From positions 1 through 35,577 of the forward strand of contig JAETQY010000023.1 in NCBI GenBank assembly GCA_021770445.1: 35,577 bases of DNA, read 5' to 3'. Source of the stretch: Bacillota bacterium (GTDB taxonomy: Bacteria; Bacillota; Clostridia; Oscillospirales; Oscillospiraceae). The position numbers and the translations under genes are program-made. The notes beneath the pieces are model-generated. The model worked only from the letters and a program-made list of their open reading frames with translations. It did no database searches and was not told where the DNA came from. Positions 1-7,866 of the stretch are shown in pieces (within the stretch, counting starts at the first letter, position 1; every line of letters begins with the position of its first letter).

Positions 1-115
1 CGTTGATCACGGGCTCCAGAGAGGACAGGACCTCCTCCACGGTCTGTAGGAACTCGGGCTCGTTGGCGTTCTTGGCCTTGGTGGCGTTCAGGACTCTCTC
101 GATGTACTGGTTCAT
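1..115 (-). CDS. gdhA: NADP-type glutamate dehydrogenase, N-terminal fragment
   Basis: The reverse strand from 115 opens with ATG and reads 38 codons to the window edge without a stop. The peptide begins MNQYIERVLNATKAKN and continues with an EPEFLQTVEEVLSSLEPVI-type segment. That is the N-terminal helix region of hexameric NADP(H)-dependent glutamate dehydrogenases (E. coli has DPNQTEFAQAVREVM there). The enzyme interconverts 2-oxoglutarate plus ammonia and glutamate in the cytoplasm. A strong AGGAGG at 125-130 lies 9 bases upstream and fixes the start. The catalytic part lies outside the window, so cofactor preference is inferred from the N-terminus only. Confidence 0.75.
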   Translation of the reverse strand, partial: MNQYIERVLNATKAKNANEPEFLQTVEEVLSSLEPVIN

Positions 116-230
116 AACAGCATTCCTCCTAAATTTAATATGTCCGGTGGTTTTGACGGAGCCCCTTCATTTTTGGGCGGGATTGGGGAAAACGCCCATA
201 GAAAGCGCTCTGTTTTGCTCCGATATGTAT

Positions 231-239
231 AGTATAACA
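231..239 (-). promoter_or_regulatory. Probable extended -10 promoter of gdhA
   Basis: On the minus strand TGT-TATACT (the complement of 231-239) is an extended -10 element. No good -35 is seen at the right spacing, which extended -10 promoters can tolerate. Transcription would start near 224 and give a leader of about 110 bases before gdhA. No riboswitch was recognised in the leader. Confidence 0.4.
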
Positions 240-315
240 TAAAATTGGGCGGAGTAAATCACGGATTTTGTGGGGGTTACCACAATGAAATGGTTGTAGT
301 TCGCTGTGAAAGACA

Positions 316-356
316 CAAAAAAACGGCCGTTTCCACAAAAAGGAACGGCCATTTTT
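316..356 (-). terminator. Intrinsic terminator after the GNAT gene (bidirectional)
   Basis: The arms 325-334 and 342-350 pair (GGCCGTTTCC with GGAACGGCC, one bulge). On the minus strand the hairpin is followed by seven T (complement of 317-323); on the plus strand by ATTTTTG. It lies 18 bases past the stop of the minus-strand acetyltransferase and separates it from gdhA. Confidence 0.75.
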
Positions 357-373
357 GTTCAATTTGCAAGAGC

Positions 374-1276
374 TCAGTCAAAGGCCAGGCCCAGGTAGCC
401 GATTGTGTCCCAGTCCCAGCCCTTTTCCAGCGCCGGATCCAGACATTTGAGCATCCCGAATTTGCCCAAATTTTTGTTGACGCCTACACAATCCCTCTGG
501 GGCCGGGGCTGACGGAGCTCCCACCGCTGGGCGGGGGCGATGCGGGGAAAGTCCTGCCAGATTCGGGCCGTCTCCCGGAGAGAGCTCTGCCTGGGGCACA
601 AAAATTCCTTAAAAATCACCAGCGCTTCATCCGCCCGCTCGGCGCACAGGCAGGCGGGTCCGGGGGGAGTGTCTCCCACAAACAGCCCGCCGTCCCCCAG
701 GGCGCAGCACCCCGCCTGATAGGCCAGGGCGTCGGCGGGATAGGAGATGTGGGGGATATCTTTTAAAAACTCCTCCCGCACCCGGCCGTACTCCTCCGGC
801 GTAGCGGGGCGGAACAGCCCCAGCGGGGGAAGGGAAACCTGCTCCAGCTCCCGCCGCTCCAAATAGGTGCCCAGCACCCGGAAGCATTCCCGGAAGCCGT
901 TGGCCCCGAAGAAGTTGTGGAGAGAGGGCTCCGCTGGCACGGTGGTGACGGCGGGGATACCCAGAGACCGGAAGTACTCGTCCGCCCCGGCCAGTAGTTT
1001 GCCTGCCAGCCCCTGGCCTCGGCAATCCGGGTGGGTAGCCACAGCGTAGAGGTAGGCCGCCCGGTACTCCCCCTGGCCCGGGACCACGAAGGTAGTGTCG
1101 AACCAGGCGGTCATGGACCGGACTGCGCCCCCCTCCTCCAGCACTACCACCCGCTCTGGGCGGTAGTAGGTGTTGTAGAAGTTGTCGATATAGGAATCGC
1201 TGTCCCCAAAGGCCAGCTTCCACAGCTCCCGCTGGGCGGGGATATCCTCCGGAACAGAGGGGCGGACAGTGAGCAC
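374..1276 (-). CDS. GNAT-family N-acetyltransferase
   Basis: A 300-residue cytoplasmic protein. The N-terminal half is a GNAT fold: a typical opening (MLTVRPSVPEDIPAQREL), strand beta4 around YLYAVATHP (75-83) and the acetyl-CoA pyrophosphate loop RGQGLA at 86-91, followed by a helix. A later segment near 120-140 (HNFFGANGFREC) matches the end of the GNAT core. The remaining 150 residues have no motif I can name and may be a second, degenerate acyltransferase-like domain. The start is GTG at 1276, supported by AAGGAGGG eight bases upstream. It sits 20 bases after the PspC gene and probably shares its transcript. The acceptor substrate cannot be told from the sequence. Confidence 0.85.
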   Translation of the reverse strand: MLTVRPSVPEDIPAQRELWKLAFGDSDSYIDNFYNTYYRPERVVVLEEGGAVRSMTAWFDTTFVVPGQGEYRAAYLYAVATHPDCRGQGLAGKLLAGADEYFRSLGIPAVTTVPAEPSLHNFFGANGFRECFRVLGTYLERRELEQVSLPPLGLFRPATPEEYGRVREEFLKDIPHISYPADALAYQAGCCALGDGGLFVGDTPPGPACLCAERADEALVIFKEFLCPRQSSLRETARIWQDFPRIAPAQRWELRQPRPQRDCVGVNKNLGKFGMLKCLDPALEKGWDWDTIGYLGLAFD

Positions 1277-1296
1277 GGGCGGACCCTCCTTGATCT

Positions 1297-1506
1297 TTAG
1301 TAGCCGGGGTAAATATCGCTCTTCTTGGGCATGATGAGGGCGCAGATCAGATAGGCCCAGAAGCCCACGCTGGCACAGAAAAAGGCGATGACCCAGCCCA
1401 CCCGCACTAGGGTGGGGTCGATGTCAAAGTACTCCGCGATGCCGCCGCACACGCCGCACAGCATCTTATAGGGCCCCTCGGTCCGATACAATTTCTTGTT
1501 TCCCAT
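1297..1506 (-). CDS. PspC-domain small membrane protein
   Basis: The 69-residue protein is a stand-alone PspC domain. The N-terminus KKLYRTEGPYKMLCGVCGGI followed by AEYFDIDPTLVRVGWV is the family signature, and one hydrophobic segment at about 36-60 spans the membrane. PspC proteins are inner-membrane partners in phage-shock-type envelope-stress responses; the single-domain versions in Firmicutes have no firmly assigned task. AAAGGAGCG precedes the start by about 9 bases. It is the first gene of a probable two-gene unit with the GNAT acetyltransferase. No other psp gene is nearby. Confidence 0.85.
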   Translation of the reverse strand: MGNKKLYRTEGPYKMLCGVCGGIAEYFDIDPTLVRVGWVIAFFCASVGFWAYLICALIMPKKSDIYPGY

Positions 1507-1607
1507 TCTATGATCGCTCCTTTTACAAAGTTGGTTGAGGCTGGTTTCTGAAATACATCATACGCCCGGAGGATTGAAAATACCATAGGAAAAGAATGAA
1601 GAATGGA

Positions 1608-2183
1608 TTAAAATTTCACCAGCAGCCAGACCCGGCGGATGAGCAGGGCGGCGGAGATGGTAAAAAAGACCTCCAGGGCGGTGGACACCATCATAGGGAT
1701 AAGAAACAGCAGGGCGCTGCCCGCCACGATGAGCCCCCAGCCCCGGAGGGGACGCCGCCAGCGGGCGGGGTCGGTCCGGCGCAGGGCCAACAGGACGGCA
1801 AGGAGAGCCAGCATCAGCAATACACAGGCCCCGGCAGCCAGCAGCACATGGAGAGCGGCATATTTTGGAAAGTAGGCGGGCAGGTAGGGAATGGCCACGG
1901 CGTAGGCCAGGGAGAGGACAGCGCACACCGTCAGCAGCCGGACCACCACCCGCTCCCGGCGCCGGGGGAGGGTGAAGGCCAGCTTGCTGAGCATGACGAA
2001 GAAGTAGCTCCCCGCCAGGATGCCCCAGTAGACGAACCCCCGGTAGTGGTCCGGACCGGTGACGGCGATGACGGAGAAGTTGGTGCCAAACCACTGCACG
2101 CTCCCGGCAAAGAGGAGGGTGTAGGCGGGGATGAGAAAGCAGGCGAAAAAATCCAGCCAAAAGTGGGAAGGTTTTTTTCTCAT
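1608..2183 (-). CDS. Five-helix membrane protein of unknown function
   Basis: A 191-residue, very hydrophobic protein with about five predicted membrane segments (roughly 8-30, 50-70, 84-104, 106-130, 147-168) separated by short Arg-rich loops. Its start codon overlaps the stop of the DEAD-box helicase gene (ATGA at 2180-2183), which indicates translational coupling and supports this frame over the overlapping ones. I recognise no family and see no catalytic motif. Nothing in the sequence links it to RNA metabolism beyond the shared transcript. Confidence 0.65.
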   Translation of the reverse strand: MRKKPSHFWLDFFACFLIPAYTLLFAGSVQWFGTNFSVIAVTGPDHYRGFVYWGILAGSYFFVMLSKLAFTLPRRRERVVVRLLTVCAVLSLAYAVAIPYLPAYFPKYAALHVLLAAGACVLLMLALLAVLLALRRTDPARWRRPLRGWGLIVAGSALLFLIPMMVSTALEVFFTISAALLIRRVWLLVKF

Positions 2184-3361
2184 TTGTTCTCCGCGGCGGC
2201 CACCAGGTCGCCCTTCTCGTTAAAGTAGACGGTGCGGATCTGACTGCCGGTGGACTTTACGATGTCGTCCAGCCGCAGACCCTCGGTGATGGTGGACACC
2301 AGGGAGAAGGCCACCCCGTGGCGTTTGGCCCTCCCGGTGCGGCCGATGCGGTGGATGTAGTACTCATTTTCGTCAGGCACGTCGTAGTTGAACACCGCGT
2401 CCACGTCGTCGATATCCAGCCCCCGGGCGGCCACATCGGTGGCGGCCAGTACCCGCAGCTTGCCGTCCCGGAACTTCTGCAAGGTCCGCTCCCGGAGGGA
2501 CTGGGTAATGTCGCCGTGGATGGCCTCGCAGGACACCCCCCGCATCCCCAGCAGCCCGGCCAGCCGGTCGGTCATGTTCTTGGTGTTGCAGAAGGCGATC
2601 ACCCGCTCGTAGTCCCCCATCTCCAGCAGCCGGACCACCACGTCCGCCTTCTCGCTGCGGTCCACGTCCAGGCGGTACTGTGCGATGTCGGGCCGGTTCT
2701 CCTGGTCAGCCTGGACGGTAATCTCCACCGGCTCCCGCTGGTAGACCCAGGAGATGTCCAGCACTTCCCGGGAAATAGTGGCCGAGAACATGCCCAGGTT
2801 CTTCCGCTTGGGCATCTGGTCCAGAATGTGGGTCACGTCCCGGACGAAGCCCATGTCCAGCATCCGGTCGGCCTCGTCCAGCACCACCGTGTCCACCTTG
2901 TCTAGCCGGACGGTGCGCCGCTTCATGTGGTCCATCAGCCGTCCCGGCGTGGCCACCACGATCTGGGGCTTCTTCTTCAGCTGGTTGATCTGGGTGTTGA
3001 TGGGCTGGCCGCCGTAGAGGCAGACCACTCGCACCCCCTCCTTAAAGGTACACAGGTCCCGCAGCTCGTCCTGGATCTGGATGGCCAGCTCCCGGGTGGG
3101 GGCCAGCACCAGACCGGTGACATGGTCGGCGGCAGGGTCGGTGTGCTCCACCATGGGGATGCCGAAGGCGAAGGTCTTGCCCGTCCCTGTGGGGGCCTTG
3201 GCGATGACGTCCTTCCAGTCCATAAAATAGGGGATGGCTCCGACCTGAATGGGGGTGGCCTCCACATAGCCCTTCTTGCCGATGGCCCGCATCAACTCCG
3301 GAGAGAGCCCCATCTGGTCATAGCGGCCGGTCTCGGCCACGGTTTGTCCGTTGATTTCCAT
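2180..3361 (-). CDS. DEAD-box ATP-dependent RNA helicase
   Basis: A cytoplasmic RNA helicase of 393 residues with both RecA-like domains intact. Numbered from the upstream ATG at 3367: Q-motif GYVEATPIQ near 33-41, Walker A APTGTGKT at 58-65, PTRELAIQ at 91-98, TPGR, DEAD at 154-157, SAT at 175-177, RGLDID and HRIGRTGR at 329-336. The protein ends soon after motif VI, so it lacks the basic C-terminal RNA-binding extension of CsdA/DbpA and belongs with short RhlE/CshB-like forms. The ATG at 3361 is preferred over 3367 because GAGGG lies 8 bases before it but only 2 bases before the other. It heads a two-gene transcript with the membrane protein that overlaps its stop. Confidence 0.93.
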   Translation of the reverse strand: MEINGQTVAETGRYDQMGLSPELMRAIGKKGYVEATPIQVGAIPYFMDWKDVIAKAPTGTGKTFAFGIPMVEHTDPAADHVTGLVLAPTRELAIQIQDELRDLCTFKEGVRVVCLYGGQPINTQINQLKKKPQIVVATPGRLMDHMKRRTVRLDKVDTVVLDEADRMLDMGFVRDVTHILDQMPKRKNLGMFSATISREVLDISWVYQREPVEITVQADQENRPDIAQYRLDVDRSEKADVVVRLLEMGDYERVIAFCNTKNMTDRLAGLLGMRGVSCEAIHGDITQSLRERTLQKFRDGKLRVLAATDVAARGLDIDDVDAVFNYDVPDENEYYIHRIGRTGRAKRHGVAFSLVSTITEGLRLDDIVKSTGSQIRTVYFNEKGDLVAAAENK

Positions 3362-3397
3362 AGTCATATCCCTCTTCTGTATAATCTGTCACCTTAT

Positions 3398-3425
3398 ATT
3401 ATATCTATTTTTTGGAGATTGTCCA
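3398..3425 (-). promoter_or_regulatory. SigA-type promoter of the DEAD-box gene
   Basis: The minus strand reads TGGACA (3420-3425), a 16-base spacer and TATAAT (3398-3403). It lies 36 bases upstream of the helicase start. Confidence 0.65.
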
Positions 3426-3476
3426 TCCCCTTGCGAAAAAGCGGTCTGGCCGGGGAGCGGGCGGCGTGAAAACCTC

Positions 3477-3505
3477 TTTACTTTTCCCCGAGGCCCGACT
3501 ATAAT
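3477..3505 (+). promoter_or_regulatory. SigA-type promoter of the lipoprotein pair
   Basis: TTTACT (3477-3482), a 17-base spacer and a perfect TATAAT (3500-3505), 44 bases upstream of the serine hydrolase start. It diverges from the helicase promoter. Confidence 0.65.
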
Positions 3506-3549
3506 AGACAAAACTAGACAAAAGTCCCTTTTTGAAAGGAGTTTTTACC

Positions 3550-4920
3550 ATGCACACTCCGCTGTCCCGCCTGGGCGCCTGGCTGCTCGCCCTGGCGCTG
3601 CTGCTCACCGCCTGTGCCCCCGCCTCCTCCCTGTCGAAGGGCTCCGGCTCTTCCGGTACGGAAGAGCCGCCCGCCGGTACCGGCGGAGCCCCAAGTCAAA
3701 GCATGGAGGCCCTCCCCGTGATCGCCCCTGAGCCGGAACCGGAACCTGGGCCCGTCCTCACCCAGGAGGACGTGGACCAGGCCCTGGCCCAGGTGATGGA
3801 GCGGTACAAAGCCGCCGGGGTGACGGTGGCCACCGTGGAAAAGGGCCAGCTCAGTCAGGCGGGGGCCTGGGGCTGGGCAGTGAAAAATGAGCGGGAGATG
3901 ACCCCTGACACCAAGATCCGCATCGCCTCCATCAGCAAGGTGGTCATCGCCATGACCGCTATGGCCATGGCGGAGGACGGGCTCATCGACCTGGACGCCC
4001 CCATCAGCACCTACTGGGGAGAGAAGGCGGTCAACCCCTACAGCAAGGGACAGCCCACCGCCCGCACCTTTATGACCCACACCTCCTCCATCAAGAATCT
4101 GGACACCACCCGGGGGCTGTCCAAGCTGCGGGGTATCCTCCAGAGCAAGTCCTCCTGGCGGTCTATGGAGCCGGGGAACGGGGGATACTGGTCCTACAGC
4201 AACTTCGGTATGTGCATTCTGGGCACCACCCTGGAGCTGGCCTATGACGGGTTGCTGGACGACTACCTGCAAGAGCGCCTGCTGGAGCCCATCGGGGCCA
4301 GGGCCTCCTTCTGCGGGGGCAAGCTGAAGGAGGACGAGGTGGCCACCCTGTACACCACCGGCGGAGTGGGCCGCTCCGCCGCCGAGCATGCCAGCCAGCG
4401 CATCCCCACCCAGATCGGCGACACCGCCTCCTACTTCCCCGGGGGCTACACCACCAGCGCCGTGGACATGGCCAAGCTGGTGGCCATCTTAGCCAACGAC
4501 GGGGTATACAAGGAACAGGTATGCGGCTATACAGAGGTTACGGACGCGGAGAGCGGAACTCAGGTGGTGGTTTCCCAGCCCATACCGGGCAAATTCAAGG
4601 AGACCCGGCTGCTCACCGAGGATTCGGTGTCTGAGCTAGAAACTCCCCAGTTCACCGTGAGCCTGGAGGGCTACGCCCCCTTTGAGCAGTGCCTCATCCT
4701 CCGCCGGCAGGAGGACGTGATGGGCCAGGAGGTGCTCTACTACCACACGGGCAGCGCCTACGGGGTGTTCTCCCTGATGACCTACAACCCGGTGACCCAA
4801 AACGGCGTGGTGGTCATCACCACCGGCACCGCCCGGAACATGAACGACCGCGGCATGTACGCCCTGTGCTACGACCTGATGGAGATACTTTACGAGAAGA
4901 TGGAGGAAAAGCCCCTATGA
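3550..4920 (+). CDS. Lipoprotein serine hydrolase (class C beta-lactamase / PBP-like)
   Basis: A 456-residue exported lipoprotein. Residues 1-22 form a lipoprotein signal with lipobox LTAC (Cys22), followed by a Ser/Gly and a Glu-Pro-rich linker to about residue 68. The catalytic domain carries SISK (S127-x-x-K130), YSN (216-218) and HTG (399-401). These are the three active-site motifs of the beta-lactamase/transpeptidase superfamily, with HTG in place of KTG, as in many class C-like esterases and D-aminopeptidases. It probably acts on peptidoglycan peptides or other D-amino-acid bonds outside the membrane; true beta-lactamase activity is less likely. ATG 3550 is chosen because AAAGGAG (3535-3541) sits 8 bases upstream; an in-frame ATG at 3532 would precede that site. 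It overlaps the next gene by ATGA. Confidence 0.9.
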   Translation: MHTPLSRLGAWLLALALLLTACAPASSLSKGSGSSGTEEPPAGTGGAPSQSMEALPVIAPEPEPEPGPVLTQEDVDQALAQVMERYKAAGVTVATVEKGQLSQAGAWGWAVKNEREMTPDTKIRIASISKVVIAMTAMAMAEDGLIDLDAPISTYWGEKAVNPYSKGQPTARTFMTHTSSIKNLDTTRGLSKLRGILQSKSSWRSMEPGNGGYWSYSNFGMCILGTTLELAYDGLLDDYLQERLLEPIGARASFCGGKLKEDEVATLYTTGGVGRSAAEHASQRIPTQIGDTASYFPGGYTTSAVDMAKLVAILANDGVYKEQVCGYTEVTDAESGTQVVVSQPIPGKFKETRLLTEDSVSELETPQFTVSLEGYAPFEQCLILRRQEDVMGQEVLYYHTGSAYGVFSLMTYNPVTQNGVVVITTGTARNMNDRGMYALCYDLMEILYEKMEEKPL

Positions 4921-6191
4921 GACGCTTTCTTGCCCTCGCCCTGGGCCTTGTCCTGCTGGCGGGGTGCGCCCCCAGCCAGCCGGTGGACGCGGACCAGTCC
5001 GCTGACATCTCCCAGCCCCCCGCCCAGTCCCAGCCCGAGACGCCCCCTGAGCCGGAGCCCGAGCCTGAACCGGAGCCCGTCGTGGCTCATCTCATGGTGG
5101 CGGGGGACATCATGAGCCACATGCCCCTCACCAAGGACTGCTATGTGGCCGAGACCGACTCCTACGACTACACCCACGTCCTGCGGGAGGCGGCGGAGCA
5201 GTTATCCTTGGCCGACTTCGCCGTGGGCAACCTGGAGACCACCCTGGCCGGCGGCCCGGAGTATTCGGGCTACCCCCGGTTCAACTCCCCCGATGAGCTG
5301 GCCTACAACATCAAGGATGCCGGCTTTGACCTGCTGTGTACCACCAACAACCACTGCCTGGACAAGGGGATCGCCGGCCTGGACCGCACTCTGGACGTGC
5401 TGGACCAAGCGGGGATCCCCCATGTGGGCACCTACCGCTCTCAGGAGGAGCGGGACGAGAACCACGGCATCTATGTGGCCGACGTGGGGGGCATCTCGGT
5501 GGCCTTCCTGGCCTATACCTACGGCCTCAACGGCCACAGGCTGCCTGAGGACAAGCCCTACGCCGCCAATGTGTTCAACACCGACTACACCACCAGTGTG
5601 TCCAACCCCGACTACGACATGCTGGCCGAGGATATGGCCGCCGCCCGGGCCCTGGACACCGACCTGATCGCCGTCATCACCCACTGGGGCATCGAGTACC
5701 GCACCAAGCAGAACAGCCACCAGGAGAAGCTGACCCAGTTCCTGGTGGAGCAGGGGGCCGACCTGGTGCTGGGGGGCCACCCCCACGTGCTGGAGCCCTA
5801 CGACACTATTACCGTCACCGACGAGGACGGCACGCAGCGGCAGGGCTTTGTCATCTACTCCCTGGGCAACTTCATCTCCAACCAGAACTTTGACGACCCC
5901 AATAAGGACCTGGCCACCAAGACCACCGCCATCCTGGACCTGGAGCTGACAAAGGACCAGTCGGGCAACACCTCCCTCACCGACGTGCGGTATACCCCCT
6001 ACTACATGGTCCACCGGAACAACAAGCCGGTGGGAGAGCGCCGGAACCTGGTGAATGTGAACCAGACCCTCGCCGCCTACGAGGCCGGAGAGGAGACCAT
6101 CATCGACAAAAACTCCTACAGGCAGCTCCAGCTAGCCCGGGACCTGTGCCATGAGGTGCTGGGCGCAGAGGGGGACAAGCCCTCGGAATAA
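4917..6191 (+). CDS. CapA-type metallophosphatase lipoprotein (PGA_cap family)
   Basis: A 424-residue lipoprotein with signal peptide and lipobox LAGC (Cys17), a Pro/Glu-rich spacer (about 37-55, repeated EP) and a CapA/PGA_cap domain. Metal-site motifs of the calcineurin-like fold are in order: GD (63-64), GNLET (104-108), TNNH (143-146), THWG (255-258) and GGHPH (286-290). Family members take part in poly-gamma-glutamate or other surface-polymer synthesis and release; here no capB/capC genes are present, so a capsule role is not supported. The start ATG at 4917 overlaps the stop of the serine hydrolase and follows GGAGG at 4902-4906, so the two are translationally coupled. Both anchored enzymes carry the same kind of Pro-Glu stalk. 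Confidence 0.9.
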   Translation: MRRFLALALGLVLLAGCAPSQPVDADQSADISQPPAQSQPETPPEPEPEPEPEPVVAHLMVAGDIMSHMPLTKDCYVAETDSYDYTHVLREAAEQLSLADFAVGNLETTLAGGPEYSGYPRFNSPDELAYNIKDAGFDLLCTTNNHCLDKGIAGLDRTLDVLDQAGIPHVGTYRSQEERDENHGIYVADVGGISVAFLAYTYGLNGHRLPEDKPYAANVFNTDYTTSVSNPDYDMLAEDMAAARALDTDLIAVITHWGIEYRTKQNSHQEKLTQFLVEQGADLVLGGHPHVLEPYDTITVTDEDGTQRQGFVIYSLGNFISNQNFDDPNKDLATKTTAILDLELTKDQSGNTSLTDVRYTPYYMVHRNNKPVGERRNLVNVNQTLAAYEAGEETIIDKNSYRQLQLARDLCHEVLGAEGDKPSE

Positions 6192-6199
6192 AACTGAAA

Positions 6200-6232
6200 C
6201 CGCCCGTCTCGTAAGAGACGGGCGGCCTTTTA
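6200..6232. terminator. Terminator between the CapA and MATE genes
   Basis: CCGCCCGTCTC (6200-6210) pairs perfectly with GAGACGGGCGG (6215-6225) around a GTAA loop, followed by CCTTTTATT on the plus strand. It lies between convergent genes and ends inside the MATE stop codon region. On the minus strand the following T-run is weaker. Confidence 0.85.
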
Positions 6233-7591
6233 TTCGGTAGGCAGAAGGGTCTTTCGCTTGCGGAGGAACAGGGTCAAGGTGGTGGCGGAGGCCAGGATGT
6301 CGGCCACCGGCTCGGCCACGTAGATGCCCATGACATTTCCGGTTACCAGAGGCAGAATGATGGCCAGGGGCACCAGCAGGAGCACCTTGCGCAGCAGAGC
6401 CAGAAACAGGCTGGTTTTCGCCTGGCCCATGGCCATAAAGGCGCACTGACAGGCCATCTGCGCCCCGAAGGCCCAGATGCCGGCGAAGAAGATGGGCATG
6501 ACCCTGCCCACCAGCTCTACCAGCTCCTGATTGTCATTGAAGATGAGGGCCAGAGGCTTGGGGAAGAGGGCCACAAGGATACAGGCGGTCGTGGTCACGG
6601 TGAGGGTGGTGCGCAGCAGCAGGCGAAAGACCTGCCGCACCCGCGCGTAATTTTTGGCCCCGAAGTTGTAGCTCATAATGGGCTGGACCCCCTGGGTAAT
6701 CCCCTGCACTGGCATGACCACCATCTGCATCACGCTCTGCATGACGGTGACGGTGGCCACATACAAGTCGCCGCCATAGAACTGCAAGCCGGAGTTGAGC
6801 ACCACCGTCACCAGGCTCTCGGTGGACTGCATGATAAAGGGGGCAATGCCCAGAGAGGCGATGCTGGCGACCACTCGGCCCTCTGGCCTCATATTTTTCC
6901 AGCGGATGCGCAGCCCGGACCGCTTGGAGCACAGGAAGCCCACCACCCAGCAGGCGCTCACCCCCTGGGAGATAATGGTGGCCAGGGCCGCACCCCGCAC
7001 CCCCATCTGAAATCCAAAAATGAATAGCGGGTCCAGCAGGATGTTCAGCACCGCGCCAATGAGCACCGAGCACATGGCGATCAGGGCCCGCCCCTGGGCG
7101 GTGATGTAGGCGTTGAGGCCCAGGGCCAGCTGGACAAAGACGGTGCCCACCAGATAGATGGAGATGTAGTCCAGGGCGTAGCCGATGGTGTTCTCCGAGG
7201 CACCGAAGGCCATGAGGACGGGCTCCTTGATGATGGAGAACACCGTAGTCAGCACGGCGGCCAAAATCAGCAGCAGGGTGGTGGAGTTGCCCAAAATCTT
7301 CTCCGCCCCCTCCCGGTCCCCCGCCCCCAGACGGATGGAGGCCAGAGGGGCGCCTCCCATGCCGGCAAAGGCGGTGAAGGCGGAGATGAGCATGAGAATG
7401 GGGAAGGTGACCCCCAGGCCGGTGAGGGCGGTGCGCCCCACCACCGGGATATGGCCGATGTAGATGCGGTCCACGATGTTGTAGAGCATGTTGATGAGCT
7501 GGGCCGCCACCGAGGGCAGAGCCAGCTTGAACATCAGCGGGCCGATGGGGGCGCTGGAGAGCGCCTCTTCACTTCTGTGGGACTGGGACAA
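6230..7591 (-). CDS. MATE-family multidrug/sodium antiporter
   Basis: A membrane protein of about 453 residues with twelve hydrophobic segments and the two MatE halves. Recognisable pieces are the N-terminal LMFKLALPSVAAQLINMLYN with the NIVDRIYIG motif, the QGVQPIMSYNFGA motif at the start of the second half, and FAGIWAFGAQM. MATE proteins export cationic drugs or metabolites in exchange for Na+ or H+. The family resemblance is to clostridial MepA/NorM-like exporters; the substrate is unknown. I take TTG at 7591 as the start because GGAGG (about 7599-7603) lies 7 bases upstream. The longer reading from TTG 7606 would place that ribosome site inside the coding sequence. Confidence 0.92.
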   Translation of the reverse strand: MSQSHRSEEALSSAPIGPLMFKLALPSVAAQLINMLYNIVDRIYIGHIPVVGRTALTGLGVTFPILMLISAFTAFAGMGGAPLASIRLGAGDREGAEKILGNSTTLLLILAAVLTTVFSIIKEPVLMAFGASENTIGYALDYISIYLVGTVFVQLALGLNAYITAQGRALIAMCSVLIGAVLNILLDPLFIFGFQMGVRGAALATIISQGVSACWVVGFLCSKRSGLRIRWKNMRPEGRVVASIASLGIAPFIMQSTESLVTVVLNSGLQFYGGDLYVATVTVMQSVMQMVVMPVQGITQGVQPIMSYNFGAKNYARVRQVFRLLLRTTLTVTTTACILVALFPKPLALIFNDNQELVELVGRVMPIFFAGIWAFGAQMACQCAFMAMGQAKTSLFLALLRKVLLLVPLAIILPLVTGNVMGIYVAEPVADILASATTLTLFLRKRKTLLPTE

Positions 7592-7662
7592 GCTGTTTTC
7601 CTCCAATCAATTCTGCGCCCCGGTGCCAAGCGGGACGCGTCCGGGTTTTGATGTTAAGGGGC

Positions 7663-7671
7663 AGTATATCA
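7663..7671 (-). promoter_or_regulatory. Possible extended -10 promoter of the MATE gene
   Basis: The minus strand reads TGA-TATACT. The -35 region at the right distance is only a T-rich run (TTTCTT). Transcription would begin near 7656, about 65 bases before the start codon. Confidence 0.4.
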
Positions 7672-7741
7672 CATCTGCGGAAAAAAAGAAAGTGGATGGG
7701 GCACCATCCTGACCTTCTGACTAATAAAAAGTGGATTATGC

Positions 7742-7769
7742 TTGCTTTTTTAGGTAAAACTGCTATAAT
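7742..7769 (+). promoter_or_regulatory. Promoter of the YjiH-like gene
   Basis: TTGCTT (7742-7747), a 16-base spacer and TGC-TATAAT (extended -10, TATAAT at 7764-7769). The leader to the start at 7867 is about 90 bases and contains no motif I recognise. Confidence 0.65.
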
Positions 7770-7866
7770 CGAAATTGTTAAGAAACTGTAAATAAAAACC
7801 GGGTGAGGGAGGGACGGTTTTGCTTTGCAGGATTCTGAGCAATGTGTTTATAAGGAGGTATGCTCT

